This document shows positions 36,061 to 47,200 of a DNA stretch of 64,000 bases, one piece after another. The notes below the pieces were generated by a model that did no database searches, was not told where the DNA came from, and saw only the letters and a program-made list of their open reading frames with translations. How positions within the stretch are numbered: position 1 is the stretch's first letter; each line of letters begins with the position of its first letter. The position numbers and the translations under genes are program-made. Source of the DNA: Macrotis lagotis (taxonomy: Eukaryota > Chordata > Mammalia > Peramelemorphia > Peramelidae); contig NC_133666.1 of the NCBI RefSeq assembly GCF_037893015.1, positions 653,098,957-653,162,956 on the forward strand, in the 5' to 3' direction.

Positions 36061-36894
36061 AATGTGCAAGGTATGATCAGGTGTGAGAATTTTCATCATT
36101 GAGTGGAATGCACCATTCTTCTTCCCAAAGGATGCTGGAGATTGAGCTAAAGACAAGGGCAGAATGAGATTGAAGGTACTTGGGTGTCAGATGCCCTGTT
36201 CACTATTCCTCTCCCTTGGAGAAAACTTAGAAAATGGAGAAACAGTAGAACAAAGTCCCGCTGATTTTCCTTTCCCTCTTCCCTCAGGGGCAGGAGCAGC
36301 AATTAATGGAAAGCTGAAGTCAAAAAAGAAAGTTGATCTTTTTGCTCTAGAGGTTCTTCACATTTCATTTGGGAGATCTGCCTGGCATCAGAAGGAGGGA
36401 GTTGCTTTGTACTGTCATAGATAGAAGTTGGCTTGCCCTTGTCACCTTTCCTCAGGGGACAGAAACAGCAGAAGCTGCAAGGTCAGAGGAAACTTTAGAC
36501 CATTTATGATTCCTTGGCGATGAGGGAATTTTGTTTGACTAAGCATTTTTGTTCCAAGGAATTCAATTTTTATTTTTATTTTTTCAATGGGTTGCAAGAT
36601 GAGGTTGAGAAAACTGATTTCTAATTTTTCCTTGAGAGGAAGGATAGCGTAGATGTGCAATGTTACACGTACTCTCTGAAGTAGTCACTGAATTAAGTTA
36701 CTTAATAGTTTACTCTGTTACAAAAGACCTGTTACAGAGTAGAGGTAATACTAAAAGTAATATAAAAACAAAATATCTGTAAAATTAAAAAAAATAAAAG
36801 TAAGAAAGAGTGCTTATAATCTATTGTTTTGAATGGTTGTTGGCCCCAAGATTACCTAGAAGTATATTTTCTGGTCATTTTTAAGGAAAGAGGA
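36061..36894. other. No recognised gene or repeat
   Basis: A mixed-composition stretch with an 86-codon open frame at 36,164-36,424 that shows no domain I recognise. No promoter or splice context supports it. Confidence 0.5.
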
Positions 36895-37150
36895 AGGAAA
36901 CAAACATTTATTTAAAAACCTACTATGTGCTGGGCCCTAGTCTAAGCATTTTACAATTATTATTGTATTCTATCCTCACAACAACACTGAGAAGGAGGTG
37001 CTATTATTATCTCCATTTTACAATTAAGGAAACTGAAGCAGGCAGAAGTGAAATGACTTGGCTAGGGTTACATAGCTGGTAAGAGTCTGGTTCCAGATTT
37101 GATCTCAGATCTCCCTGACTCTGGGCCTAGGGCTCAATCCTCTGGGCTAG
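36895..37150 (-). repeat. MIR/MON-type SINE
   Basis: ctactatgtgctgggcccta, tatctccattttacaattaag and gaaatgacttggctaggg are a MIR element in reverse. Confidence 0.75.
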
Positions 37151-37372
37151 CTCCAGGTGCTATGAAAGTGATAGAATATTACTGCACCACAAGGAATGAC
37201 AAACATGAAGAATTAATTCAGAGAAATATGGAAAGTGACAGAGTGAAGAATGTGGAGCCAAAAGAACCATACACAAAATAACTATAGCATTGTAAATAAA
37301 GTTAAAGTGGAAAGGCACCAAAGCTCAGGTCAATCACACAGATCCATATTAGTCAATGTTAATGTGAAGGAC

Positions 37373-37640
37373 AGTCCCTGGCACATTGTTAAATCATTTT
37401 CAGACCGGTCCAACTCTTTATGACTCCATTTGGGGTTTTCTTGGCAGAGATACTGGAGTGGTTTTCCATTTTCTTCACCAGCTAATTTTACAGATAAGGA
37501 AAGTAAGGCAAAGTGGGTTAAGTGACTCACCCAAGGTCACACCACCATGTTAATTGTTTGAGACCAGATTTTAACTAAGGAAGACGAAGCTTCTGACTCC
37601 AGGTCTGTCACTTTATCCACTGTACAACTTAGCTGCCCTC
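37373..37640 (-). mobile_element. MAR1-type SINE with RTE tail
   Basis: Reverse: ttgttaaatcattttcag, ggggttttcttggcagagat, ttaagtgactcacccaaggt and cactgtacaacttagctgcc. Same family as 12,709-12,954. Confidence 0.82.
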
Positions 37641-37664
37641 AAAGAGGAATGCTAGACTAGAACT

Positions 37665-38040
37665 ATATCTATTTTTTGGAGGGGGATTGTTTACTTCTTC
37701 CAATTATCTGTAGACAGTTTTTAACAATTTTCTCCTTCTTCCCCCTCCCCAAGAGAGCAATCTGATAGAGGTAATACAAGCAGAATCAAGTAAAACATTT
37801 CCACATTAGTCATTTTCTAAAAGAATTAGAACAAAAGGAAACAAACACAAAAAAACAAAAAACAAATTTAAAAAAGTGAAAATGGTAGGCTTTGATCTAC
37901 ATTCAGACTCCATAATTCTTTCTTTGAATGTGGGTTGCATTTTTGCAACTCTTTTAGAATTGTCTTGGATCACTATTGCTGAGAAGAGCTTTGCCTATCA
38001 AAGTTGATCATTGATCAAGGCTGTGTACAATATCTAGAAT
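37665..38040 (-). repeat. L1 3' end, antisense
   Basis: attttctccttcttccccctc, gtaaaacatttccacattag and gtcttggatcactattgctg match the reverse L1 3' region at 21,730-22,140. Confidence 0.65.
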
Positions 38041-38779
38041 TATATCTTTCTGCCCATCCAAATAGTGTTAGTCTAGAGGAAATGATTTATAATTTCAGGC
38101 TGCTTTCTTGGTTATTATTTCTTAATAGAGGAGTGCCTCAAGCTATATCTAAAGGCTTGACATTCTGGCCTCCAAATAAATGCTTATTAAGTTATGCCCA
38201 CCACAAAGAATGAATCTAGACACTAAACCCATTTATCCATGTCAATGGTAACAAAAATCTAAGGAGTTCTACAGATTAAAATATACCATGCAATATACAG
38301 AGTGAATGGGTTCCCATTGGGAGCAATGTATCTCAACTCAACTGCAAGTCCCTATCTCATCCAAGGAGACATTCACCAAAGTCTTTATTGTAGCAAGCTG
38401 AAAATCAGTGACTTGCCAAGGAGAGCCAACATTTCTGCTTCTACTCAAAAAATCTTTCTTTCCTTCCAAGGGAATCTGAATGAAAAGGGCCTGGAATACT
38501 GGTAAATCCTCTTTCAAAGTTGGAATAGAAGAGGTCTTTTCTCTCTCAAGCCCTCACCAACTTTGCCCCTCACAGATATGAAGAATCAAGTGATCATTCT
38601 CTTCACTAATGTTAGTCATGTAAATGAATTAGGGGTGAACTCTTAGGTTATTTGCTTTTATTAATAAATGGCAAGGATTCTTTCTCTGCAGGAGTTCATG
38701 TCTATGGCTCAACCATATCCTTTGACTACTATAGTATTGTTAGTTTCGAGTATTTGAAGGGCTGTCATTTAGAAATAAG
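38041..38779. other. No recognised gene; possible old LINE remnant
   Basis: Short open frames only; nothing recognisable. Confidence 0.5.
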
Positions 38780-39610
38780 ATCAGAGAAACCAGGAGGGAT
38801 GGGAATTCAGGGAAGCCTGGAAGGATTTGCATGAACTGACGCTGAGTGAGATGAGCAGAACACCCTAACAGCAACATAGGGGTGATGATCAACCTTGATG
38901 GACTTGCTCGTTCCATCAGTGCAACAATCAGGGACAATTTGGGGCTGTCTGCAATGAAGAGTACCATCTGTATCCAGTGAAAGAATTGTGGACTTTGAAC
39001 AAAGACCAAAGACTATTACTATCAAATTAGAAAAAAAAAACGTTATATTATCTCATACCAAATGACTTTTATGGTTGCTTCTTTATAATAGAACTTCAGG
39101 TCTGGAAGTTCTATTTCCCCGTTGTTTCTAAATTTTTCATTATTTTCCTTGATATCGTATATCTTTTATTTCTCCAACTGAATTATGTTATGATTTTATG
39201 GAGGCCTGTAAAATGTGACTGTGATAAGCTCATGCTTTATTTTTCTTCCTTAAGGATCTGATTTCTCTGTCATCACATTCAACTGAGATTAACTTATAAC
39301 ATAGAACCAATGTAAAGATTAAAAGAATGCCTTCTGGGCAGCTAGGTGGTGCAGTGGATATAGCATCGGCCCTGGAGTCAGGAGTACCTGAGTTCAAATC
39401 TGTCCTCAGACACTTAATGATTACCTAGCTGTGTGGCCTTGGGCAAGCCACTTAACCTCATTGCTTTGCAAAAATCTAAATAAATAGATAGATAAATAAG
39501 TGAATAAATAAAATAAAATAATACCTTCTGCGGGGGTGGGGGAAGGGAAGCAAGAATGGGGGGAAAATTGTAAAACTCAAAATAAAATATTTATAAAAAA
39601 ATTTTAAAAT
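38780..39610 (+). mobile_element. L1 3' end with an antisense L1 segment and a SINE inside
   Basis: The plus-strand ORF2 C-terminus (38,785-39,050) and 3'UTR (39,225-39,605) match 1,440-1,930. Between them, 39,051-39,222 reads as antisense L1 ORF2, and a SINE sits at 39,336-39,522 with ccttctg duplications. Confidence 0.75.
39336..39522 (+). mobile_element. A-tailed tRNA-type SINE with ATAA-rich tail
   Basis: gggcagctaggtggtgcagt to attgctttgcaaaaatctaa, then an (aaat/gata)-rich tail. Direct repeats (g/a)ccttctg at both ends. Confidence 0.92.
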
Positions 39611-39771
39611 GGGGCAGCTAGGTGGCATAGTGGATAGGGCACCAGCCCTGGAGTCAGGAGGACCTGAGTTCAAATCCAGCCTCGGACACTTAATAATTAC
39701 CTAGCTGTGTGGCCTTGGGCAAGCCACTGAACCCCATTTGCCTTGCACAAACCTCAAAAAATTTAAAAAAA
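39611..39771 (+). mobile_element. A-tailed tRNA-type SINE
   Basis: ggggcagctaggtggcatag to tgccttgcacaaacctcaaa with an A tail. Confidence 0.93.
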
Positions 39772-39788
39772 GAATTAAGATCAGGTTT

Positions 39789-39890
39789 GGGGGGCAGCCA
39801 GTTAGTGGAATGGATAAAGCACCGGGCCCCGGAGTCAGGAGAACCTGAGTTCATATCAGACACTTAACCCCAGCAAGAACTAAAAACTGG
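39789..39890 (+). mobile_element. SINE with internal deletion
   Basis: ggggcagccagttagtgg to tgagttcatatcagacactt, then directly to aaccccagcaagaact; about 40-50 bp of the middle are missing. Confidence 0.8.
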
Positions 39891-40384
39891 TGGAGGGAAA
39901 ATACAAAGGAGAAAATAAAATATAGCCTTGATATCAGGAAAGACTTCCTAGCGATTAGAGATATTCCCTAGTAGAAACGGCTGCCTTGGGTTGGTAGGAA
40001 TTCCTTCATTCTTTAAAGATCTCTGCTTCCACAAAGAAAAAAAGGCTATTCTGGTGCACTAGCCTCTGGTCCTACCTCTGTCACGCTCCCCTTCACCCTT
40101 GCGTTAAATAACGGGGTGTCCTCAGTCTTTGCTGAGGTTGGCCCTCCCTGCTCGCTGGATCCCCTTCCAGCCCTCGTGGTCCCGCTACTTCCATTGCTCC
40201 GGACTGCGGGGGCCGGGCTGGCAAGGCCCCGGCCCGGCCTGCAACAAGCCCACGGCCACCCACCAAGGGCTCGGGCGCGGGGGACCTGGGGAGGAAACAC
40301 TTTCAAGGGCGCAGGGCGCTTGTCACACCGGCGGCCCTCGGCCCTGCGCAGCCCGGAGTCGCCTTTTGACTCCCGGGCCTTCGG

Positions 40385-40919
40385 CGCCCTCCCCCCGGGG
40401 CGGGGCCCAGCTCCAGGCCGGGCTGCGCGGCTCCCTCCCCCCGGGGCGGGGCCCAGCTCCAGGCCCGGCTGCGCGGCTCCCTCCCCCCGGGGCGGGGCCC
40501 AGCTCCAGGCCGGGCTGCGCGGCTCCCTCCCCCCGGGGCGGGGCCCAGCTCCAGGCCCGGCTGCGCGGCTCCCTCCCCCCGGGGCGGGGCCCAGCTCCAG
40601 GCCGGGCTGCGCGGCTCCGGGGCGGGGCCCAGCTCCAGGCCGGGCTGCGCGGCTCCCTCCCCCCGGGGCGGGGCCCAGCTCCAGGCCGGGCTGCGCGGCT
40701 CCGGGGCGGGGCCCAGCTCCAGGCCGGGCTGCGCGGCTCCCTCCCCCAGGGGCGGGGCCCAGCTCCAGGCCGGGCTGCGCGGCTCCCTCCCCCCGGGGCG
40801 GGGCCCAGCTCCAGGCCGGGCTGCGCGGCTCCCTCCCCCCGGGGCGGGGCCCAGCTCCAGGCCGGGCTGCGCGGCTCCGGGGCGGGGCCCAGCTCCAGGC
40901 CGGGCTGCGCGGCTCCCGC
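40385..40919 (+). repeat. GC-box minisatellite, 12 copies of a 46- or 38-bp unit
   Basis: The block cagctccaggccgggctg recurs at 40408, 40454, 40500, 40546, 40592, 40630, 40676, 40714, 40760, 40806, 40852 and 40890. Spacing is 46 bp or, in three places, 38 bp; the short unit lacks eight bases of the ctcccccc part. Each unit carries one GGGGCGGGGC, a consensus Sp1/KLF GC box. Copies differ only by rare changes (gggctg/cggctg; one cccaggg). The array ends about 100 bp before the SNAPC2 ATG. Long open frames on both strands through the array come from the repeat and are not genes. Confidence 0.95.
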
Positions 40920-41020
40920 GCCGCTCTTTTGGCTCCCCGCAGCCGCCGTAGCAGGGCGTGCCCGGAAGTGCCGCTGCCGCGCGGAAAGGCTGGAGGCCGC
41001 GGCTCCCGGCTCGGGCCGCC

Positions 41021-41215
41021 ATGAAGCCCCCCGTGAGGCGGCGCGCGGCCCCGACGCGGTACCGAGGGGCGGCCCCGGCCGCGGTCTGCAAGGCCGCGCT
41101 CTGGACGCCGCGGGAGAAGCAGCAGCTCCTCCGCTTACTGTTGGCGCGAGACGGGGAGCGAGAGCCCGCGGCTGAGGAGCTGCAGCGGGGGCTGCCCCAC
41201 CGGAGCCAGGCGGAG
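41021..41215 (+). CDS. SNAPC2: SNAPC2 coding exon 1 (residues 1-65)
   Basis: The exon encodes the N-terminal basic segment and the first helices, ending ...HRSQAE. The donor is cggag|gtccgg, a weak donor (GTCCGG) in very GC-rich sequence. It was placed there because it gives exactly 65 codons and joins in frame to exon 2 (IQDFLQLLK), matching the human family at the same point. The 5'UTR is the short GC-rich stretch after the promoter minisatellite, starting somewhere around 40,920-41,000. Confidence 0.93.
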
Positions 41216-44200
41216 GTCCGGGGGCGGGGCCGGGGAAGGGGCGGGGCCTAGCCCGGGCCGGAAGGTGGGGGAAAGGGGTGGCCGTCGTGGGGGCGGGGTC
41301 GAAGGGAAAGGAGAGCAGGGATAGGATCCGACGGGGAAGGGGCGGAGCGTAGGGGGCGGGGCAGAGGCCAGAGCGAGGCTGGAGCGGCGGGAGTTCAGGA
41401 AGCACGTGTGTGTCGTCGAGCCACGGGCGTGGAGGCTGTGCCAGTCCCCGTGCCAAGCGCAGGGGATGCAAAAAGAGGACAAAGACAGGCCGCAGACCAC
41501 GCTGTGCCTGAGAAATGCCCGCTGAATGAACGCACCAACGGGAGGGGGGCCGCACACATAAATATGTTCAAAGCAAGCCCAGTGCCAGGGAGGCAGGACC
41601 CGCTGACAGAGAAGGCGGCCTGTGGGAGGGCGGGAACAGCCGGGAGGCCGGTGCAAGAGTACCTGCTAGGTGTGGTAAGAGTTGAATGCCAAAGAGAGCA
41701 CCCGGGGGCAATAGGGAGCCACCTGGGTATGTGGAGAGGTGACGTCATCAGGCTGAGCTTTAGGAAAGTCACTTCAGTGGCTGAAGGCAGGATGGATTGG
41801 AGTGGGGAGAGGCTTGAGGCACCCAGGACCCCCGACCCCCTCCAGGAAGGCTATTGTTGGAGTCTGGGTGAGAGGCGATAAGGGTCTGCACCAGAGAGGA
41901 TGATGTGTCAGAGGAGAGGTGAGGACAGTGGGAGAGAGGTCACAGAGGCAACATTGGCAATGGCTTTTATATGGAGGCCTGAGGGGACTGTAATCACAGG
42001 GCAGGTGGGATGCAGGGAGGGTTTAGGGGGAAAGATAATGAGTTCAGTTTTGGATTATTTAAGTTTCAGATGTCTACTGGATTATCCAGTTTGGGATATC
42101 TGAAAGGCAGTGGGAGATAAAAAAAAATTGCAGGGCAGTAGAGAATTGGGGTCAGGAAAGGTAGATTTGCGAATATTTGGTTTAGAGATTATAATTAAAT
42201 CCATTGGAGTGGATGAGATCATCAAGTAAAGTTGTATAGTGGAAGAAGAGAAGAGGGCCCAGGACATATGCCGAGGGACATTTATAATTAGAAGGCTTGA
42301 TCTGAAGGGAGCGGAGAAGGAGCATTCAGGGAGTGTAGGAGAAGAAAACCAAGAGAGAAGAGAGTTATCAAGGAAGAGCGTGATCCACGCTACCAAAGGC
42401 TAAAGAGAAGTCAAAGAGGACTGAGGACTGAGAAAACACTGGAGATTAACAACTAAGAGATCACTGATAACTTTGGAGAGAGCAGTTTTGGTAGAAGAGT
42501 GAGGTCATGAGCAAAATTGTAAAGGGTCATGAAGAGAGTGAAAGTAAGTGGAAACACCTCTGTAGATGGCCATTTCAAAGAGTTTAACTACAAAGGACAG
42601 AAAAATTATACGATGATAGAAAGGGTGGAGGAACCATGTGAGGGAGATGTGAACATGTCTTTGGGCAGCAGGGAATGAGCCAGTAGAGAGACAGAGATTG
42701 AAAAGAAGAGATAGAATAGAGATGACAGAGGGAGATGATCTGTTGGAGGAGACAGGATGGAATGAGTTCCTCTTGAGGAGGTAGAAGAATTAAACTTGGT
42801 AAGAGTAAAGCCACCTCATCAGATGAGATGGTTGGGGTTTGGAGAAGGGAACAGAAGGCTCCAGAGTGAAGTGGGATGAGGAAAAGGGGGAGCTCATGGG
42901 TGAACAGACTCATTTTTTTTTTTTTTTTGTAAAATCTGAGGCGAGGTTCTCAGCTAAGAAGGTAGTGGGAGTGGAGCCATGGGAGGTTTGAGGAGGAATG
43001 AAAAGATTTGGAAACTGCTGTGGAGAGTGGGAGAATGAGTTGATGAGCGAGGTATAGAAGGATTGCCTAGTGACAGTGAGGGCTCAGTTGAGGTTGTGTA
43101 ACCAATTTGTAGTGACTCTAGTCAGAATGATTGTGCAGTTTTCTTCATCTTCATTTTGTAACATATGTATGGAAGGTGCCAAATGGTGGAAGTGGTCCAA
43201 GGCTGAGATTTGGCAGGGCATGATAAGAGGAAATGATAAAGAGGGCATCAGTATAGAACTGAATTGGCTTACCAAGGGGTCAGGATAGCAAAAAGAGTTT
43301 AAGGGAGTTAGTCTGGAGACAGTTTGTCAAGGAACTGGAGTTCATGAGGATGGAAGAGACCCAAATTTGGGAGTAGGACTGAAAAGAAAAAGGGCAAAAG
43401 TGGAGGCTCAGGTGAGTCAGGGCCAGGATGAGAGACAAGGCTGGAGGAAGCAAAGGACTTTCCTGCCAAAGGCTAGGTTGAGGTGAAGAGGGTGGCAGAA
43501 TTCAGGTGGCTAAGAGGCAGGTTCACATGGGAAGGAGGGGAATCTGAGGGGATCTGAGGATCTAAGGATCTAAGGAGGGAAAAGGCAATCTTAGGAGACA
43601 GAGCAGGGCTTCTGGGAGGTTTAGGGAACTAAACCAGAGAGACTGGAGGCTTAGGTGAAGGGCCGGGCCAGGATCAAGTGAGACTTGGGTGGGGGGCAGG
43701 GCCAAGGCCTGGGTGAGGGATTGGGGCTGATTTAGGCCAGCTAGATGGAGTGCTGGAACTGGAATCAGGAAGAGCTGAATTTGAATTCTACCTTAGAGAG
43801 TGACTTAGCTCTGTGACCTTGCATAACATATTGTAATGCCTTCAGCCTCAGTTTTCTCACCTATAATTGAGTGGAAAACCACTCAGGGTTGTGGTGAGGA
43901 TCACATAAGATAACGTGAAAGAGCACCATATAAATACTGCTGTTGTTGTTGTCATCATTATTCTTATTACTCTGAGCTGTGAAACGTGACTCAGCTGAAC
44001 CTAGTTGGAGGCAGGCTGAGGTGGGGATAGAGAGGTGGTAAAGACCTGGGGAGCTATGAGAGGGATCCCCTGGATGAAAGTGAGGCTCAGGTGACACTGA
44101 GGGAGCTTGTGCTCCTTTGATGTCCAGAACACTTTGTGTAAATCCTGGTTTTATAACATTTTTCTTTGCTTCAGTTTTTCCATATTTAAAATAAGCACAT

Positions 44201-47200
44201 TTGACTTCATGATCCTCCTGTAAGCCTTCTCAGGGAAAAACAGTCTTGTCTAAGTCCTTAGGCTCTGCAGAGCAGAACTGGGGACAAGCTTCAGTCTTGC
44301 CCAGACTGTTGGGGGAGGGTAAAGATCTATGAGAGACAAAGACAACAGGCATTTATGATACATGAATTGGGGGATCATTCAAGGTCTACTCTGTGCCAGA
44401 TGGCAGAGTCTTTTTTTTTAAGGTCTTTGCAAGGCAAGTGGGGTTAAGTGGCTTACCCAAGGCCACACAGCTAGGTAATTATTAAGTGTCTGAGACCGGA
44501 TTTGAACCCAGGTACTCCTGACTCCAGGGCCAGTACTTTATCCACTGAACCACCTAGCCGCCCCCAGATGGCAGAGTCTTGGGTGTGCCCAAAGAGACAG
44601 GAATTAGAACCCTTGGAAGAACCAAGGGCAGGCCAGCTTTGGGAGAAAAATGGGTCCAGCACAAAGATGCAGATCCCTTCTGTCAGGAAGGAGAGGTGAT
44701 CTCTTCCCTTTTCTCAGGCAAGAGAAGGTAGATGGCCTGAGGAAAAAAAGATAATTGAGATTTTTCTCTATTCAGTTATGAAGTGTCTTCTGAGTATAAG
44801 GTCTTTGGGAAAATTAACATCCTGTATTTACATTAATAAAAATCACAGCATTTTGGAGCTGAACTTCAATTTACAAAGCATTTATTAAATCCCTACTATG
44901 TGCCAGGCCTGTGGCCTTGCCCTGGAGGAGGGCCCTTAGGAGCCTTGGAAGCCATGTCCAGCCTGAAGAAGAGATCTTCTGGGGTGCCCAGCACCTGGAG
45001 GTCAAACTTCAGGACCTTCAAGGAAGGAGACCTGGTCTCCCAAAGCAGCCTCTACCCCTTAGAGATAGCTCCTACTGCTGCTGAGACTTTCATCGTCTCA
45101 AACCTCTATTGCCCTCTGTGTTCCCAGGACCCAAATGGAACAAGTTTAACCCTTCTTCCACATGAAAGCTGTTTCCCAAGTATAAGTCCTTCTTCTTCAT
45201 GTTAAACATCCTAATTTGTGTATGAACTCAAGACCTTTCTCAAGAGAGGTTGCCCTTCTTTGGATACTCTTGGGTTATAGTGTCCTTCCCAAAATGTGAC
45301 CATGCTTAGTTCAATGCTCTAGAAGTGGTTTGACCAGAGGAGAGAAAGGTGGAACTACCTCCTCTTTATTCTTGGAAGCTTTGCCTCTCTTATTGCTGTT
45401 CAAGCTTTATTTTGGCTGCCTTCTCAGTTGGCTCAGTGAGTCACCCAAACCCCAGATACTTTTCAGACAAACTGCTTGTCTTACCATGCTTTGGAATGGA
45501 ATAACATTTGCTAACTAATGGAAAAGCACTTATTAACCGTCTGCTTATAAGCCAAACCCTATGCTAGGTCTTGGGGATAGAAATAAAACATCATGATAGC
45601 CCATTCTCATGGAACTCCCATTCTAATTGGGGAAGACAATCCTGATGAAACTGATTTTTTTCAAACCTCATCTAAAATTTTTTATTTTACTGTTTCCTAG
45701 ATTTCAGCTTGGAAAGGACCTCAGAGGTCATTATATCCAACTCTTTCCTTTATTTTCCAGATAAGGAATATAAGGTTAGAGAAGGTAATGACTTCACCAA
45801 GCTGGCATAGGCCAAGTAAATGGCCAAGACTTTGAAGCCAGCATGCTTGCCCCTATACCCATGTTGCTTCATTGCCACTGAATTTTGTCTCCCTTGTTCC
45901 CATGTGTGGTGACTTTTTTGTATTGAGTCATCCAATGTATTTCTGTCCTTTCGAGATCTGTATATCTACAAAAATTGATAAATATGTCAGTTATGCATTT
46001 AGACAAGGTATTGATAAAAGTATTAACCAGCATGTGGCCCAATATCGATTCTCGATGCACTCCACTGCAAACTTCCTTTCAACCTGATAACAAGCTATTA
46101 ATGTTTACCCTCTAATTCTGGTTCTCCATCTATCTAATTGTACCATTATCTAACCTAGAAGTGTTTAAATAAATAAAAACAAAACAAACCATAGATAATG
46201 TTAACATGTGTAGCCAGCAGGGATCCTTATCTTTGAATTTCATAGCACCAAGCTAGCCTCCATCTCTCCATCTCTTCCTTAAGACAGTATGAAACACTTT
46301 ATCAAATGAGTTTTTGAAACTGGATGGATTTCTGCATGTGAGTATTAATAAATCTTCATGTGGAATGCCAGTCCTAAAATCCAGTCTCATAGGGGTTCAG
46401 ACTAAGACAAGTAACACATACTCAGGAGACAGATCTAGCAGAACGTGCAGACTACAGTCTCTCTGTGGTTAAGGACTTCCCTTGCCAAGGCAAATCAAGG
46501 AGGACTTCCTGTAGAAGGTGGCATTGGCTTGAGATCACATTGGGCTCCTTGAGGGCAGGAGCTGTTCTTGCCTGCCCAGCTCAGTATCGGGCAGATAATT
46601 AAACAAGTAAACACATGTAAAATGCTTTGCCAACCTTAAAGCACTATATAAATACCAGCAATTAAGATTATTGTGTGATAATTATTTTCTTTGACTTGGG
46701 AGTTGGGCTTATTGGGTGCTCAGGGGACGTAGGCATGGACATCCCTGGGCTATATCCTGAGGGAAGCCTTGCACAGACTCAAGACATTAACATTCTTTCT
46801 GATTCCTTCACTAATCTCCTCTTTCTGCCATGTCTTCCTAGATCCAGGATTTCCTCCAGTTGTTGAAGCGTCGTGTGGCCCGGGAGGTAATTCAGCAGGA
46901 GCATCGCTGCTGCCAGAAGGAACAGAGGTTTCATAAGTCTGAAGTTCCAGCCCCCATTGAGGTGAAGATGGGGTGAAAATTCCAGAGAAGTCAGAATGTG
47001 GGGGGACAGGAGACCATGAGCAAGGGAAGGGGTCTGAGAGAAGAGACCCCGAGTTTTATTGGCATAGCCATTGGCAGGAACATTGAATTTGGTCAGAGGA
47101 CCCATGTATGATATGTGCTCAGCTTCTTACTGTTCATGTGACCTGAGCCAGTATTTTAGCCTCTTTGTGCCTCAGTTTCCTAATCTGTACAATGAGGGGA

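Larger units (their letters stand above)
40050..41420 (+). promoter_or_regulatory. SNAPC2: CpG island and promoter of SNAPC2
   Basis: Base composition changes abruptly at about 40,070 from AT-rich repeat DNA to dense CpG sequence that runs past exon 1 to about 41,420. No TATA box is apparent near the start codon. GC boxes (GGGGCGGGG) are numerous both before exon 1 and in the first 200 bp of intron 1. This is typical of a housekeeping promoter; the exact start site cannot be fixed from sequence alone. Confidence 0.85.

Noticed and set aside
36164-36424. 86-codon open frame
   Set aside because: No family similarity recognised and no gene context.
40116-41555. Open frames of 260-410 codons on both strands
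   Set aside because: They run through the 46/38-bp GC-rich minisatellite. The unit is not a multiple of three and the frames are open only because the DNA lacks A and T.
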